A stretch of 64,000 nt of DNA from Omphiscola glabra (lineage: Eukaryota; Mollusca; Gastropoda; Lymnaeidae), in contig OZ024806.1 of the NCBI GenBank assembly GCA_964017045.1, positions 8,266,488 through 8,330,487 on the forward strand, in the 5' to 3' direction. The stretch's first letter is position 1. Every line of letters starts with the position of its first letter. The notes under the pieces are model-generated. The model saw only the letters and a program-made list of their open reading frames with translations, had not been told where the DNA came from and made no database searches. Shown piece after piece: positions 46,807-56,985 of the stretch. The position numbers and the translations under genes were made by a program.

Positions 46807-48037
46807 GTGACTTCATGAAAATCTTTAAAAAAAGGCCACCACTCAATGTTAATGAAAAAGTGCCGTCCTTGAGAACCAGTCAAAAATACGACGTTGGCGA
46901 ACCATGTCTTCAAGACGATTTTGTAGTTTCTTTAACTATAGGCTCTATGTAAAGACGAATTTTTGCCTCTCCGTATGTTGATGAGTGCCCCTTCGCCCCC
47001 CCCTCCCCCCTTGACATTGAAGTTATAAAGCTTTGATTATCTCCCCTTCAACTCACGTGGAGGAAACGACGCTGTAAAACAATGTATATTGGGGTAGAGT
47101 GTACAAAATGTTTCCCGACACACCCCCCCCCCCCCCCCCCCAGAAGTTAGAACCTTTCCAAATTCCCTAAACAAACAAATTTTAACTTTATAGAAAACGT
47201 TAAACAATAATATTCATTAATGTTGTCCCTTTTTTTTCAGCTTTAATTCTTTAATTTAAAACCAAAGAAAACATAATATCGACTACACATGTTGACCAAA
47301 ACATGCATACAAATAACCCACTTTATTAAAATCACAATTACTCCCCCCTCCCCGGCTCGCAACCGCACAATTATTCCCGCCCCTGAACTATCTTGGTATC
47401 CTAACGACCCACCTGCTATTACACTACATACTTATTTCACCAACTCTTTACAAATCTCATTAAGCGCGGTTATCGGGAATTTTATTTCGTGAAATCAGGG
47501 ACATCATATTTCATTCATCTTCATTTTTAAAAGTAAGGGGGAACAAAAGGATTTTTAGGAGTTTGGGACTGAAAATTTTTGTCGTTATCAGCAACGAGTT
47601 TATGTTCAAAGTTTCAGCTCGATAGTTTGACGGGAAGTAGGTCAACTAGAGGTCCCAAGATTTTGTCGGCCAGCCACGAACAAAAGCGAAGTTGACGCAA
47701 AGGAATTTAAAAAAAAAAAAAAGATTGAGAGACGGGGATAAAAGTTAATAAATTTGTTTTCAAGGGAAATAACTCTTAATCTTTTTATATCTTTTTTTTT
47801 TTAGAGATATATATTAAAGATTTTATGAAACATTTTTATAATTATATTTGTTGTAATAAAAACTTTTTATATAATATTCAACATAATAATTACAACTAGT
47901 AGTCCTCAGAAAGCGTTATTTCTATTTTCTATCTTTCTTATGAATTTTTAACGTAAACTAAGAATTTCATATAATAAAATAAATTTATATATAAATTTAT
48001 TCTCCTCTCGTTAATCAAAATTCCTTTCGTCATTTAT
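46807..48037. other. Intergenic, candidate retroposon tail
   Basis: Two long C runs (47123-47140 and shorter). At about 47548-47722 a block ending in aatt plus a run of 15 A carries agtttcagctcgatagtttg and looks like the 3' end of a retroposon; no flanking duplication was seen. No gene. Confidence 0.4.
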
Positions 48038-48050
48038 TATAATCCCGTAA

Positions 48051-50432
48051 ACGGAGAAAGCAAAGAATCCTTTCAGCCACAATATACAAGAACTAGAAGA
48101 AGAACTAGACACAATAAAACAACATAAATACAATGGTGCACATGTTAGGAGCAGAACTTTCCCCAACATCCAAGAGGCACCTACAAAGATCTTTTTAACA
48201 ATAGAACAAAACATACAGAAGAGTAGACAGATAGGACAAATTATTGATACAGAAGGTGAAACACACACTGACACTCCAATGATAGTAAACTCATTTGAAA
48301 AATACTACACACAACTTTTTGGAAAAGAAAAAACTGATTCAGATATACAAGATAAGTACACAAAATTTACACAAAAACTTAATAAAAATCAAACACAAGA
48401 AATGGACAAAACCATAACATTAGCAGACATGAAAACATCATTGTTCAGCATGAACAAAAACAAAACACCTGGACCAGATGGTCTAACAACAGAATTCTAC
48501 CTTTTCTTTTTCAAAACACTTGGACCAATTTTACATGCCACACTAGAAGAAGCTTACAGCAACAAGGAGTTACCACACTCAATGAATACTTCATACATTA
48601 CGCTTTTACCAAAAAAAGATACAGACAGAACACAGCTTAAAAATCATAGACCCATATCTTTACTTAACACAGACTATAAAATTCTCACAAAAACACTAGC
48701 AAACAAATTAAAACCACATTTAAATACCCTAATACACATAGATCAACAATGCAGCATCAAAGGAAGGGACATTCATAACCACAATCATTTCATTAGAGAC
48801 CTTATTCAATATTCAAATGACAAAAAAATCCAAACTTGCATATTATTCTTAGATCAAGAAAAAGCCTTTGATAGGGTAGACCACACATACCTACATAAAA
48901 TATTGCAACACAACAAACTAGGGGAGTATTTTTGTAACTGGGTTAAAATTTGTTACAAGTCCCCCATTAGTAATCTCATGATAAACAACACACTTTCTAA
49001 AGACATTAAAATTGACAGATCAGTTAGACAAGGGTGTCCATTATCCCCCTACCTTTATATCCTATCATTTGAACCCCTGCTGGAGAGAGTTAGAAGGGAG
49101 GAGAGTATTAAAGGAGTAGGGATCCCTGGGGGTGGGGAGAAAAAGGTCATTGCTTATGCAGATGACACTATTTTTTTTCCTACTAATGATAAGTCAATTT
49201 CCAATATAATATCAAGATTTCAAGATTTTGGGAGAGGTAGTGGATCTAAAATAAACATAACTAAATCTGAAATTATGGGGATTGGTAGGTGGAGAGAAAG
49301 ATTAGATTTCCCTTTAGGAATAGTAAAGAAGGATAGTCTTAGGATATATGGTATTTACTTTTCAAACAAACAGACTCAAACTAACACAGAAACATGGCAA
49401 AATATTGAACAATCTATAAAAAACATAATTGACAGACACAAATACACAGCACACACAATTTTTGGTAGGAGCACAATCATAAACACATATGTAATTCCCA
49501 AAACAATATACACAGGGAACATATGGGGGCCTCCACCAACAATTTTAAAACAAATCAACTTACATATCAGGAATTACATATTTCAAGGAACAATACAAAA
49601 TATTAAACATACAACAATAATCCAATCTAAATTAGAAGGAGGAATTAATTTACAAGACATACAAACAAAACTACAGGCACTTAAAATCAAATTTATAGGA
49701 CAAGCCATTAGAAAGAAGGAGGAAAACATATTTACACATTATTACATGGGGATAAGGTTAGGACAGTTAATAAAAATTGACAACAGCACACCACATTACA
49801 TAGGTAGAAAACAATCTGATTTTCACATGGCATGCACCCAAGCATTAAAAGGCAACGAAACACTTATACACAAAACAACCAAAGAGATCTACACACATTT
49901 AATAAAGAGACAGGCGACACCACTCTACAATAGAATAAAATGGACACATACTTATGGAACAATAAACACTATGAATACATTTAAAAATACACACATTAAA
50001 GAAATAGAAAATAAAGACAAAGAAATAACATATAGACTCATATACAACATGACACCAGTCTCATCAAGACCATACAAGGACCGAGCTAGGCACATAGAAT
50101 GTCCACTGTGCAGGACAGGGGCTGATGAGACAGAACAACATTTATATCTGACATGCAACACAATCTTAAAGACTAAATCTACACTTAAACTAATAATACA
50201 AGCAGGTACAGTTCACACAGTAGATATAGACAGAGCCATAACACTAAACACAATACCAGAATCCAAAAACAAGAAACAACACACAATAAGTCTCATATTA
50301 CTTTCACAATACAGAAAACATATATGGCACCACAGACTTAAGGCTTTTTTTCACAAACATAATTACACAAACATTACATTAGAAACACTTTTTAGATTTA
50401 AAATACAAAACGTAATTGAAAACAAAATTTAA
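48051..50432 (+). CDS. LINE ORF2 fragment: reverse transcriptase and C-terminal zinc knuckle
   Basis: The frame is open from the first inserted base to a TAA at 50430-50432: 793 codons, first ATG at 48279. It encodes the reverse transcriptase of a target-primed retrotransposon, which copies its RNA into DNA at a nicked site. Counting from that ATG: NKNKTPGPDGL 60-69, NHRPISLLNTDYKILTKTLA 122-141, motif A DQEKAFDRVDH 192-202, motif B RQGCPLSPYLY 250-260, catalytic YADD 293-296, and near 607-627 a Cys-Cys-His-Cys cluster (CPLC, then HLYLTC). The order and wording fit the L1/Tx1 group. The N-terminal apurinic-type endonuclease is missing through 5' truncation, so this copy cannot move itself. 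There is no promoter in the insert; expression would depend on a neighbour. Confidence 0.95.
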   Translation, partial: TEKAKNPFSHNIQELEEELDTIKQHKYNGAHVRSRTFPNIQEAPTKIFLTIEQNIQKSRQIGQIIDTEGETHTDTPMIVNSFEKYYTQLFGKEKTDSDIQDKYTKFTQKLNKNQTQEMDKTITLADMKTSLFSMNKNKTPGPDGLTTEFYLFFFKTLGPILHATLEEAYSNKELPHSMNTSYITLLPKKDTDRTQLKNHRPISLLNTDYKILTKTLANKLKPHLNTLIHIDQQCSIKGRDIHNHNHFIRDLIQYSNDKKIQTCILFLDQEKAFDRVDHTYLHKILQHNKLGEYFCNWVKICYKSPISNLMINNTLSKDIKIDRSVRQGCPLSPYLYILSFEPLLERVRREESIKGVGIPGGGEKKVIAYADDTIFFPTNDKSISNIISRFQDFGRGSGSKINITKSEIMGIGRWRERLDFPLGIVKKDSLRIYGIYFSNKQTQTNTETWQNIEQSIKNIIDRHKYTAHTIFGRSTIINTYVIPKTIYTGNIWGPPPTILKQINLHIRNYIFQGTIQNIKHTTIIQSKLEGGINLQDIQTKLQALKIKFIGQAIRKKEENIFTHYYMGIRLGQLIKIDNSTPHYIGRKQSDFHMACTQALKGNETLIHKTTKEIYTHLIKRQATPLYNRIKWTHTYGTINTMNTFKNTHIKEIENKDKEITYRLIYNMTPVSSRPYKDRARHIECPLCRTGADETEQHLYLTCNTILKTKSTLKLIIQAGTVHTVDIDRAITLNTIPESKNKKQHTISLILLSQYRKHIWHHRLKAFFHKHNYTNITLETLFRFKIQNVIENKI

Positions 50433-50450
50433 GACAATATAATGACTGAG

Positions 50451-50499
<49 letters not shown>

Positions 50500-50541
50500 G
50501 TATTTGAAAACAAAATTTAAGACAATATAATGACTGAAAAA
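50411..50541. repeat. 43-bp duplication around an internal poly(A) tract in the LINE tail
   Basis: cgtaattgaaaacaaaattt... at 50411-50453 recurs as cgtatttgaaaacaaaattt... at 50499-50541, with an A run of about 44 (50455-50498) between. The first copy includes the ORF2 stop codon. Confidence 0.92.
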
Positions 50542-50784
50542 TACATTAATTGTTTTTTGTTTATATTCCATCTGAATTATATATCATGTGAACAAATGTA
50601 TTATAGAAGCAAATTTTAACATAGTAAACAGTATTTCATTACAATTTCAATACCTTTTATGTAAAAATGTTGTTTCAGCACATAATTTAAATTGTTGTTT
50701 AAGTTAACACTTAGATAATTTTGCCTGTAAATAATTTATTCTGTATATGTTGAAATATTCCTTTGTTGAAAATCTAATTAAAAA

Positions 50785-50834
<50 letters not shown>

Positions 50835-51105
50835 CCCGTAAGCTCATAGCTCCTATGTACTACGGGAATCCCCTCGAACTCGATCCCTACAAGCAAGGAC
50901 CCAACACTAAACCAGCGATTGGCTGACAGATAACCCCCCCCCCCCCACCAGGCCCACATAGGCTGCGACCAATCGCACCTGGGCCCAAAAGAAAAAACCA
51001 TATAAAATAGTGTTTTCGGATTTGGATGACAAAATTATACGAAAGATAATCTAATGAACTATACGTTTGTAAACTAAATTCTTCAGTCTAACTAAAATAA
51101 ACTTC

Positions 51106-51212
51106 CACAAATGACACCCGAATTGCATTGAGTCCAATGGGACCCGGGTGCGAATGGCGGCGCTGCGTGTCCGGGCCCATCTTGATCAAATGCTATTCGG
51201 ATGTCATTTGTG
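51106..51212. mobile_element. 107-bp foldback MITE
   Basis: Left arm cacaaatgacacccgaattg pairs with the right arm, read inward as cacaaatgacatccgaatag; about 24 of 27 positions match. The loop is GC-rich (gacccgggtgcgaatggcgg). A related loop phrase, gggtgcgaatggcggtgctg, occurs near 37060. No target duplication could be fixed. Confidence 0.7.
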
Positions 51213-51230
51213 TTAGTCTATTGCCTAAGG

Positions 51231-51397
51231 CTGTGGTTCTCAACCTCCCCAATGCCGCGACCCCTAACCACACAAAATAGTTTATTTCTTCTTCATAACT
51301 GTGGAGCATACGTGTTTCCGGATGGTCTTAGGCGACCCCTGGGAAAGGGCTGTTCGACCCCCCAAAGGGATCGCGACCCACAGGTTGAGAACCGCTG
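51231..51397 (+). mobile_element. SPIN-like hAT MITE, copy 5
   Basis: 167 bp, start worn to ctgtggttctcaacc, end ggttgagaaccgctg. Perfect 8-bp duplication gcctaagg (51223-51230, 51398-51405). It sits directly next to the coding remnant at 51406. Confidence 0.9.
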
Positions 51398-51405
51398 GCC
51401 TAAGG

Positions 51406-51702
51406 CCCTCCCAACCCAAGTTCCTGATATCCTTCCGGTGAAGCCCTTGCAACCAGTGAAATATCCTCTTCCTTACCAGACAAAGTAACATCGCGAATCC
51501 CCTCTACATAAATAGGACCCAGAAAGATCAGGACATTCATCGCGGGTGTTCGGGATTCAGAAGGAGAAGATACCTTAAAATTAATGTCTTTACCCTCTAC
51601 ATCAACCGTACGCGCACCAACCTGCCACACCCCTCCAGCCCAAGCCCCGCCCCCCACCTCGAACAACATACCGCCCTTTTGTCTTAGCCACGTCTCCAGC
51701 AC
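51406..51702 (-). pseudogene. Coding remnant paralogous to 1340-1527
   Basis: A minus-strand frame of about 99 codons encodes ARTVDVEGKDINFKV, then AMNVLIFLGPIYVEGIRDVT and LSGKEEDISLVARA, then YQELGLG. The last part matches the remnant at 1340-1527 in sequence and order. The SPIN-like copy 5 abuts its 3' side and may have cut it off. Family unknown; it may be an exon of a gene no longer intact, or a degenerate transposon protein. Confidence 0.45.
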
Positions 51703-52365
51703 TTACACCAATCCAGAATTTCTCAGTGGTGCAGCTAGGTTTATGGCGCCCGGGTCCTTAAACAGTAGTCCTGCAGGCAGTCCTACACCCTACCTGCCGG
51801 CCAATGAACAATAGGCCGACAGACATTCCTATGCTATACCCGTGGCCTGTATTGATGAATATAATAGTCGCCTCCAACTAAAGAAAAAAATCAACCTGAA
51901 CGGAGTTCAGACGTCACGCATGAAAGCTCGCTGCGTGACAGGTTTTCGTTTCACTCAGTTCTATTAATATAAAACATAAGGAGTTTGGGGGGGGGGCGGT
52001 TGTGATAGGGGAGCAGGCCGGCTTGAGGCTATAACAGACGCAATATATATATATATAAGACATTGTTTATTCGTATAATCAGTATAAATATTCTACATTT
52101 TTTTATTTGCATAACAAGTATAAATTATATTGCGCATTGTTTATTTGTAAAAATCAGTATACATATTGAACTAAGAGGCTAATCTATAAATGACGTCACC
52201 CCATTTCGGTCGAGTTTGCACCCTTCCTCCCCATCGTCACTGATTTGTCACAAAATTTTGACACCCTCATAATAGTTTGTCATACGATCCTACTATATAG
52301 TAAAAGAAAATAATGCGTTTAAAAAGAAATTTCACGCGAAATTTGATCGTGTGAACTGAAAAAAA
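51703..52365. other. No gene seen; transposon end fragments
   Basis: At 51724 cagtggtgcagctagg, followed by cgcccggg, looks like the left end of the hAT family represented at 29789. At about 52187 ctataaatgacgtcacccc resembles a long-TIR MITE end. G run 51986-51995 and (at)n near 52043-52057. Confidence 0.45.
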
Positions 52366-52480
52366 AAGTTCAACCAAACTTCCGTTCGATCAAACTTCCG
52401 TTCGACCGAATTTCCGTTCGATCAAACTTCCGTCGGTCAAATATCCGACGAAATTTCTTTCAAATTTCCGGATACGCAAT
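52366..52480 (-). repeat. Dispersed TCCGTTCGATC repeat, copy 1
   Basis: Reverse orientation of the copies near 53963 and 56890. It contains several 16-17-bp units of ttccgttcgatcaaac and ends with tttccggatacg. Family not recognised. The rest of 52481-53007 shows nothing beyond a possible hAT end, caggggcgttagctcagg, near 52592. Confidence 0.75.
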
Positions 52481-53007
52481 GGATAACAACCATGATAACC
52501 AGTCAATGTTGTAACAATCAATAATTAAGTATACATTTGACTAATTCTTCACTGAGAGGTGGTTGTTGGTTTTTTTTTCTTTCAAATAACACCAGGGGCG
52601 TTAGCTCAGGTTAGTGCCTCCCGTGAAGGGCTCAAAATTTTTTTGTCACCCTCCTTAAACTGAAAAAAAAAACAACAACAAACAAAACCCTGCCGTTTCA
52701 CGACACATGTCTGATGAGGTCCACCCCCTCCAAATGCTTTCTACGCATATAAACGCCTTCTGATAAACGCTTTCATACTTGTTAAAAGGTTAATATATTT
52801 TTTTTCTTCTGAAGCTGGTGATTTACTTTTGTGTACAGAGATACCCACCGGTTATAGACGCGGCACATCTGGATTGACAAGTGCAACCATTTTCACCACC
52901 TCAAAGGATGTATGGTCTATTGGCTTATCTCCTGGCGGTGAATGGCGTACTCTCTTTACATACCAACCAGTTACACATTAATATTCCGTTACAGATACAA
53001 ATCATAG

Positions 53008-53230
53008 AGGCGTTATAACATATATATGTGCCGACATAACGGCCCTATTACCGGCGTTATAACATATATATGTGCGGACATAACGGCCCTATTACCGGCG
53101 TTATAAGATATGTATGTGCGGACATAACGGCCTTATTACCGGCGTTATAACATATGTATGTGCGGACATAACGGCTCTATTACCGGCGTTATAACATATG
53201 TATGTGCGGACATAACGGCTCTATTACCCG
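53008..53230. repeat. 44-bp minisatellite, five units
   Basis: Unit cggcgttataacatatatat then gtgcggacataacggcccta then ttac, spaced exactly 44 bp (for example 53052 and 53096). Confidence 0.93.
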
Positions 53231-53337
53231 GCCGCCGGGCGGCCCGTGAACAAAAAACACCACATAAACTCAAGCAAAGGGGGTTCTAAAACGTGCGTAC
53301 TTTTAGACCCCGTTCCAGTACAGCGGATCATTTAGAT

Positions 53338-53792
53338 CAGGGGTTGCTAGACCTGTAGTAACTGAGAGCCATTTTTAAAATTTAAAAAAATGTTTGAGAG
53401 CCGCATTGAAGCACTATGGGTCACGACCCCACTCGCAATGAAAAATTCCTTTTGTGATTTATTTTTTAAAAATTACTTTTTATTTGAATTTAATGATTTA
53501 AACATTTCAATTGTTTTACCCTAACCGTATGTTGAAGAAATATATGCGTTACAGTTACACAATTGAAGAAATATATGTGTTACAGTTACACAATTGAAGA
53601 AATATATGCGTTACAGTTCCCAAATCATTTTCAACCGTTTTTTCAGTCAAGATCTTTTTTTTAAACTTTCATTTATTTTTTAATATCATATATTTCAAAC
53701 GAAAAGTTTTAATTTCATAAATTGTTCGCGAGCCGCAATGGGAACACAGAAGAGCCGCGTGCGGCTCGCGAGCCGCGGTTTGGTCACCGTTG
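53338..53792. mobile_element. 455-bp decayed hAT-type element
   Basis: Begins caggggttgctagacc, ends in gcggctcgcgagccgcggtt then tggtcaccgttg, with agagccgca motifs near both ends. Flanking 8-mers atttagat and atagagat match at 6 of 8. Contains three units of a 31-bp repeat (ttgaagaaatatatgcgtta ...) at about 53532-53625. No coding capacity. Confidence 0.7.
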
Positions 53793-53962
53793 ATAGAGAT
53801 AGAGTGTGACGCACGAATTTAACTTTTTGAACTTACCAATCTCCAGGTATCCCGTGTACCCTATTGTATTATTGTCTGGCATATATTCCAGCACACGTAA
53901 CACATTACAACACACATTAAACACGGCAACGCGTGTTAAACATCGCAACCCATATGACAGCG

Positions 53963-54036
53963 TATCCGGAAAATTTGTTTGAATGAAATTCCGTCGACGG
54001 AAAATTGATCGAACGGAAGTTTGATCGAACGGAAAT
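53963..54036 (+). repeat. Dispersed TCCGTTCGATC repeat, copy 2
   Basis: tatccggaaaatttgtttga, then attccgtcgacgg, then aaaattgatcgaacggaagt and another unit. Same order as copy 3 at 56888. Confidence 0.75.
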
Positions 54037-54164
54037 CGCAACACGCATAGCTGGGTGCAGCACACGTCACACATTTCATACAATGGTACAACTATGTAAA
54101 CATTAACATTAGACATTACAAAGTACATCACACATCGCACTCATTGGTGATTGCTGGATCTGGC

Positions 54165-54375
54165 ATTTCAATTAGCTGGATCTGTCTATAAGTATGGCTT
54201 GATCTGTCAATAGGTTTGACTGGATCTGTCAATAGGTTTGGCTGTATCTGTCAATACGTTTGGCTGGATTTGTCAATAAGTGTGGCTGGATCTGTCAATA
54301 AGTTTGGCTGGATTTGTCAATAAGTATGGCTGGATCTGGCGATAAGTTTGGCTGGATTTGTCAATAAGTCTGGCT
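54165..54375. repeat. 22-23-bp minisatellite, about nine units
   Basis: Unit ggctggatctgtcaataagt tt with variants (tgtatctg, tggatttg). The run of G at 54571-54598 follows within 200 bp. Confidence 0.92.
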
Positions 54376-54698
54376 GAATCAAATCATATCGTGAAGCCAA
54401 AACGCTTACTGTATAGTTCTTCAGTGTGGAAACGTGGGCGTATTTACGGTGGAGCTGGATTAGGCATATTGGAGTTGTTTACACCTACTTTGACCCAATC
54501 GGAGTGGACAACATTTCCTACAAATTTAGTGGAACTCTGCAAATGAATAGAAATATTTCATAACTTGGTACGGGGGGGGGGGGGGGGGAGGGGGGGGCTT
54601 TGTTTAATCTTTGAGCAATGGAATCTGCCGGGAACAAAAAGACTTTTGTCTACAACCGATATTCTTTGTGATGAGTCCAATATTCAGTGTGTCTAGAG

Positions 54699-54899
54699 CA
54701 GGGCCGTCGTGCGAAAGGGGGCACCTGTCTCCAGGGCGCCAACTTGAAGTAACGCCCAAATTGCAATTTTTCAAGCATAACATGGTGATTATTAATTTTT
54801 TGTCATTTTGTGTGTGTATGTTGGGGGGGGGGGGAGGGGGTGTATATTAAATTCAGGTTTTGCCACGGGGGCGAAGCTTTCGCCCGACACCCGGCCCTG
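54699..54899. mobile_element. 201-bp hAT MITE with CAGGGCCG ends
   Basis: Begins cagggccgtcgtgcgaaagg and ends gctttcgcccgacacccggc then cctg. Flanking 8-mers gtctagag and gtctggag match at 7 of 8. Distantly like the element at 19861-19960. Confidence 0.85.
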
Positions 54900-54934
54900 G
54901 TCTGGAGTCTGTGTGAAGTTCTGTTATTCTAAAT

Positions 54935-55133
54935 CAGTGGTTCTCAACCTTCCAAATGCCGCGACCCTTTAATACAGTTCCTCATGTTGTGGCGACCCTC
55001 CAACCACAAAATCATTTTCGTTGCCACTTCATAACTGTAGATTATATGTGTTTTAACGATGATATTTGGCGACCCCTGTGAAAGGGTCGTGCGACCCCCT
55101 TAGGGGTCGCGACCCACAGGTTGAGAACCGCTG
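54935..55133 (+). mobile_element. SPIN-like hAT MITE, copy 6
   Basis: 199 bp, cagtggttctcaaccttcca to ggttgagaaccgctg; flanking ttctaaat and ttctatat match at 7 of 8. Only 35 bp from the preceding hAT MITE. Confidence 0.93.
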
Positions 55134-56317
55134 TTCTATATGAAAGAGTGTCCCAACTTTTTCAACCTATTTTTTTCTCAGTATAGGATTTCATCATAAT
55201 GTGCAATCATCCTTCACTTCGAAACAACTCAATATTTTGTGGGTATCTAAAGAGATGGACGAGTTTGTGCAAAATTCTTTGTTCTTTGGATTTATAATGC
55301 CACAGGTGCAGTGTTTCTTTCAGGCGGCTCTATGGTGGGTGGGTGAGGGGGGGGGGTTTGCCAAAAATCTGAAAATTTCACACCCCACCCCTGGGAGAAA
55401 ATGTCTTAAAGAAAAAACGCCCCCACCGGTGAATGCAGGGTGCCACCCCACCGGTGAGTGCAGGGCGCCAATGATTGTAAACCCGGATTACGGAATATAT
55501 TGTGACGTAAAGAAAAATTGACATGACAATAAGTATCATGACAGCTGTCGTCCGAATTGACCGATAATATCGTGGCTCACAGGTAATACCAACCAAATAC
55601 ATGTTACGGCCCAGTCGAGGTACATCATGTTTAGACGGATCATTTGCCAGATTAGCCAGTCGGGCGATATTTATGCCAGCCAGTCAGATCATGCTTGTGG
55701 GCGAAATTTTTACAATTTTGTCACTCGGTCAGACATCACCAGACTCTTGTATACCCCTCAAAAGCATCGTTAGAGGCTATTTCATAGAAGATTTATTTTT
55801 TGTTTGTTAATATGTTTTTTTTTTAATGGCGCTAATTGGAATTTACGGAATGCATTATAATTCCAACCCTGTTTAGTTCAACCATTTCTATTACTTAGGC
55901 TCAGCAACCCCTCTGGTTAGTATCACCCCTGAACGAGATCTTTAAAAAAATGAAAAAAAAAACAAACAAAAAACAACAACAACATTTAAGCTAGAATTGA
56001 TTTCCTGTTTGGATCGTGTCCCTTTAATTATTGTTTTAATTACCTCCCATCGCGAGTGAAGCGTCCCTCGCACACACTCTTGCTATTTGAAGATTTAATT
56101 TTTTTCAGTATGATGTGTTGTGTGAGGGTGTGTGTGTGTTTTGCTATAGCTTTGGCAGCGTTTTAAAATATATTTGTAATATATATATATATATATATAT
56201 ATATGTAAATAATTTCAACTCAATATAGTCCTCAAAAGTTTAATTATGTAGTATTATCAATTCGTTTTAATTTATTTATCTCAAATTTAAGATAAGAGGG
56301 CTTAAAATAGTTTAAAA
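55134..56317. other. No gene seen
   Basis: Two units of a 26-bp repeat (caccggtgaatgcagggtgc) at about 55422-55470, G run 55350-55357, (at)n at 56178-56204. Open frames show no family motif. Confidence 0.45.
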
Positions 56318-56515
56318 CAGTGGTTCTCAACCTTCCTAATGCCGCGACCCTTTAATACAGTTCCTCGTGTTGTGGCGACTCCCAACCACAATTTTATTTT
56401 GGTTGCTACTTCATAACTGTAGAGTATATGCGTTTTCCGATGGTCTTAGGCGACCCCATGTGAAAGGGTGGTTCGACCCCCAAAGGGGTCGTGACCCACA
56501 GGCTGAGAACCGCTG
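56318..56515 (+). mobile_element. SPIN-like hAT MITE, copy 7
   Basis: 198 bp, cagtggttctcaaccttcct to ggctgagaaccgctg; flanking gtttaaaa and gtttaaac match at 7 of 8. Confidence 0.93.
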
Positions 56516-56887
56516 GTTTAAACCCAATAACTCAATATGCCCAAAATGTCCCATAATTCACAATCCCATAATTAAAATTTCTTACTCTCAAACTAAAAAC
56601 GATTAAACTTGGTCTTCCGACTTGGCTCCGTGGCTATTGAGGGGAGCCAAAGTTTCTCAGAGGCGTATCTAAGCTAAGAGGAAGGCGGGGGTCACTTTAG
56701 GATGTGCTTTGTGTAAAAATAAAAAGGCGGGGGGGGGGGGGCCAAAGTTGACCAGAGATCCGTAACACTGCATCCTTCTGGAGTTTGTTAATGAGTTCCA
56801 ATTGCCAGCGGTTCATGGTACCATTGACCCCAGTTATAGGTGTTTCCTTTACCCAAGGGCACACTGCTACATTTACCCCAGGCTCAA

Positions 56888-56985
56888 GGATCCCGTGTCC
56901 GGAAATTTATTTGAAAGAAATTCCTTCGACGGAAAATTGATCGACGGAAATTTGATCGAACGGAAATTTGATCGAATGAAAGTGA
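56888..56985 (+). repeat. Dispersed TCCGTTCGATC repeat, copy 3
   Basis: gtgtccggaaatttatttga, then attccttcgacgg, then repeated units of gatcgaacggaaattt. Colinear with copy 2. The preceding 56640-56750 includes cagaggcgtatctaagc, a probable hAT end. Confidence 0.75.

Larger units (their letters stand above)
48051..50828 (+). mobile_element. Young 5'-truncated LINE, L1/Tx1-type
   Basis: Flanked by a perfect 13-bp target duplication tataatcccgtaa (48038-48050 and 50829-50841). The insert ends in a poly(A) tract of about 49 bases (50780-50828). It begins inside ORF2, so the endonuclease domain and ORF1 are gone. Exact duplication, long clean tail and uninterrupted frame all argue for recent insertion. 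Confidence 0.95.

Noticed and set aside
52710..52735. Hammerhead ribozyme core suggested by ctgatgaggtcc
   Set aside because: The required GAAA segment and pairing stems are not present nearby.
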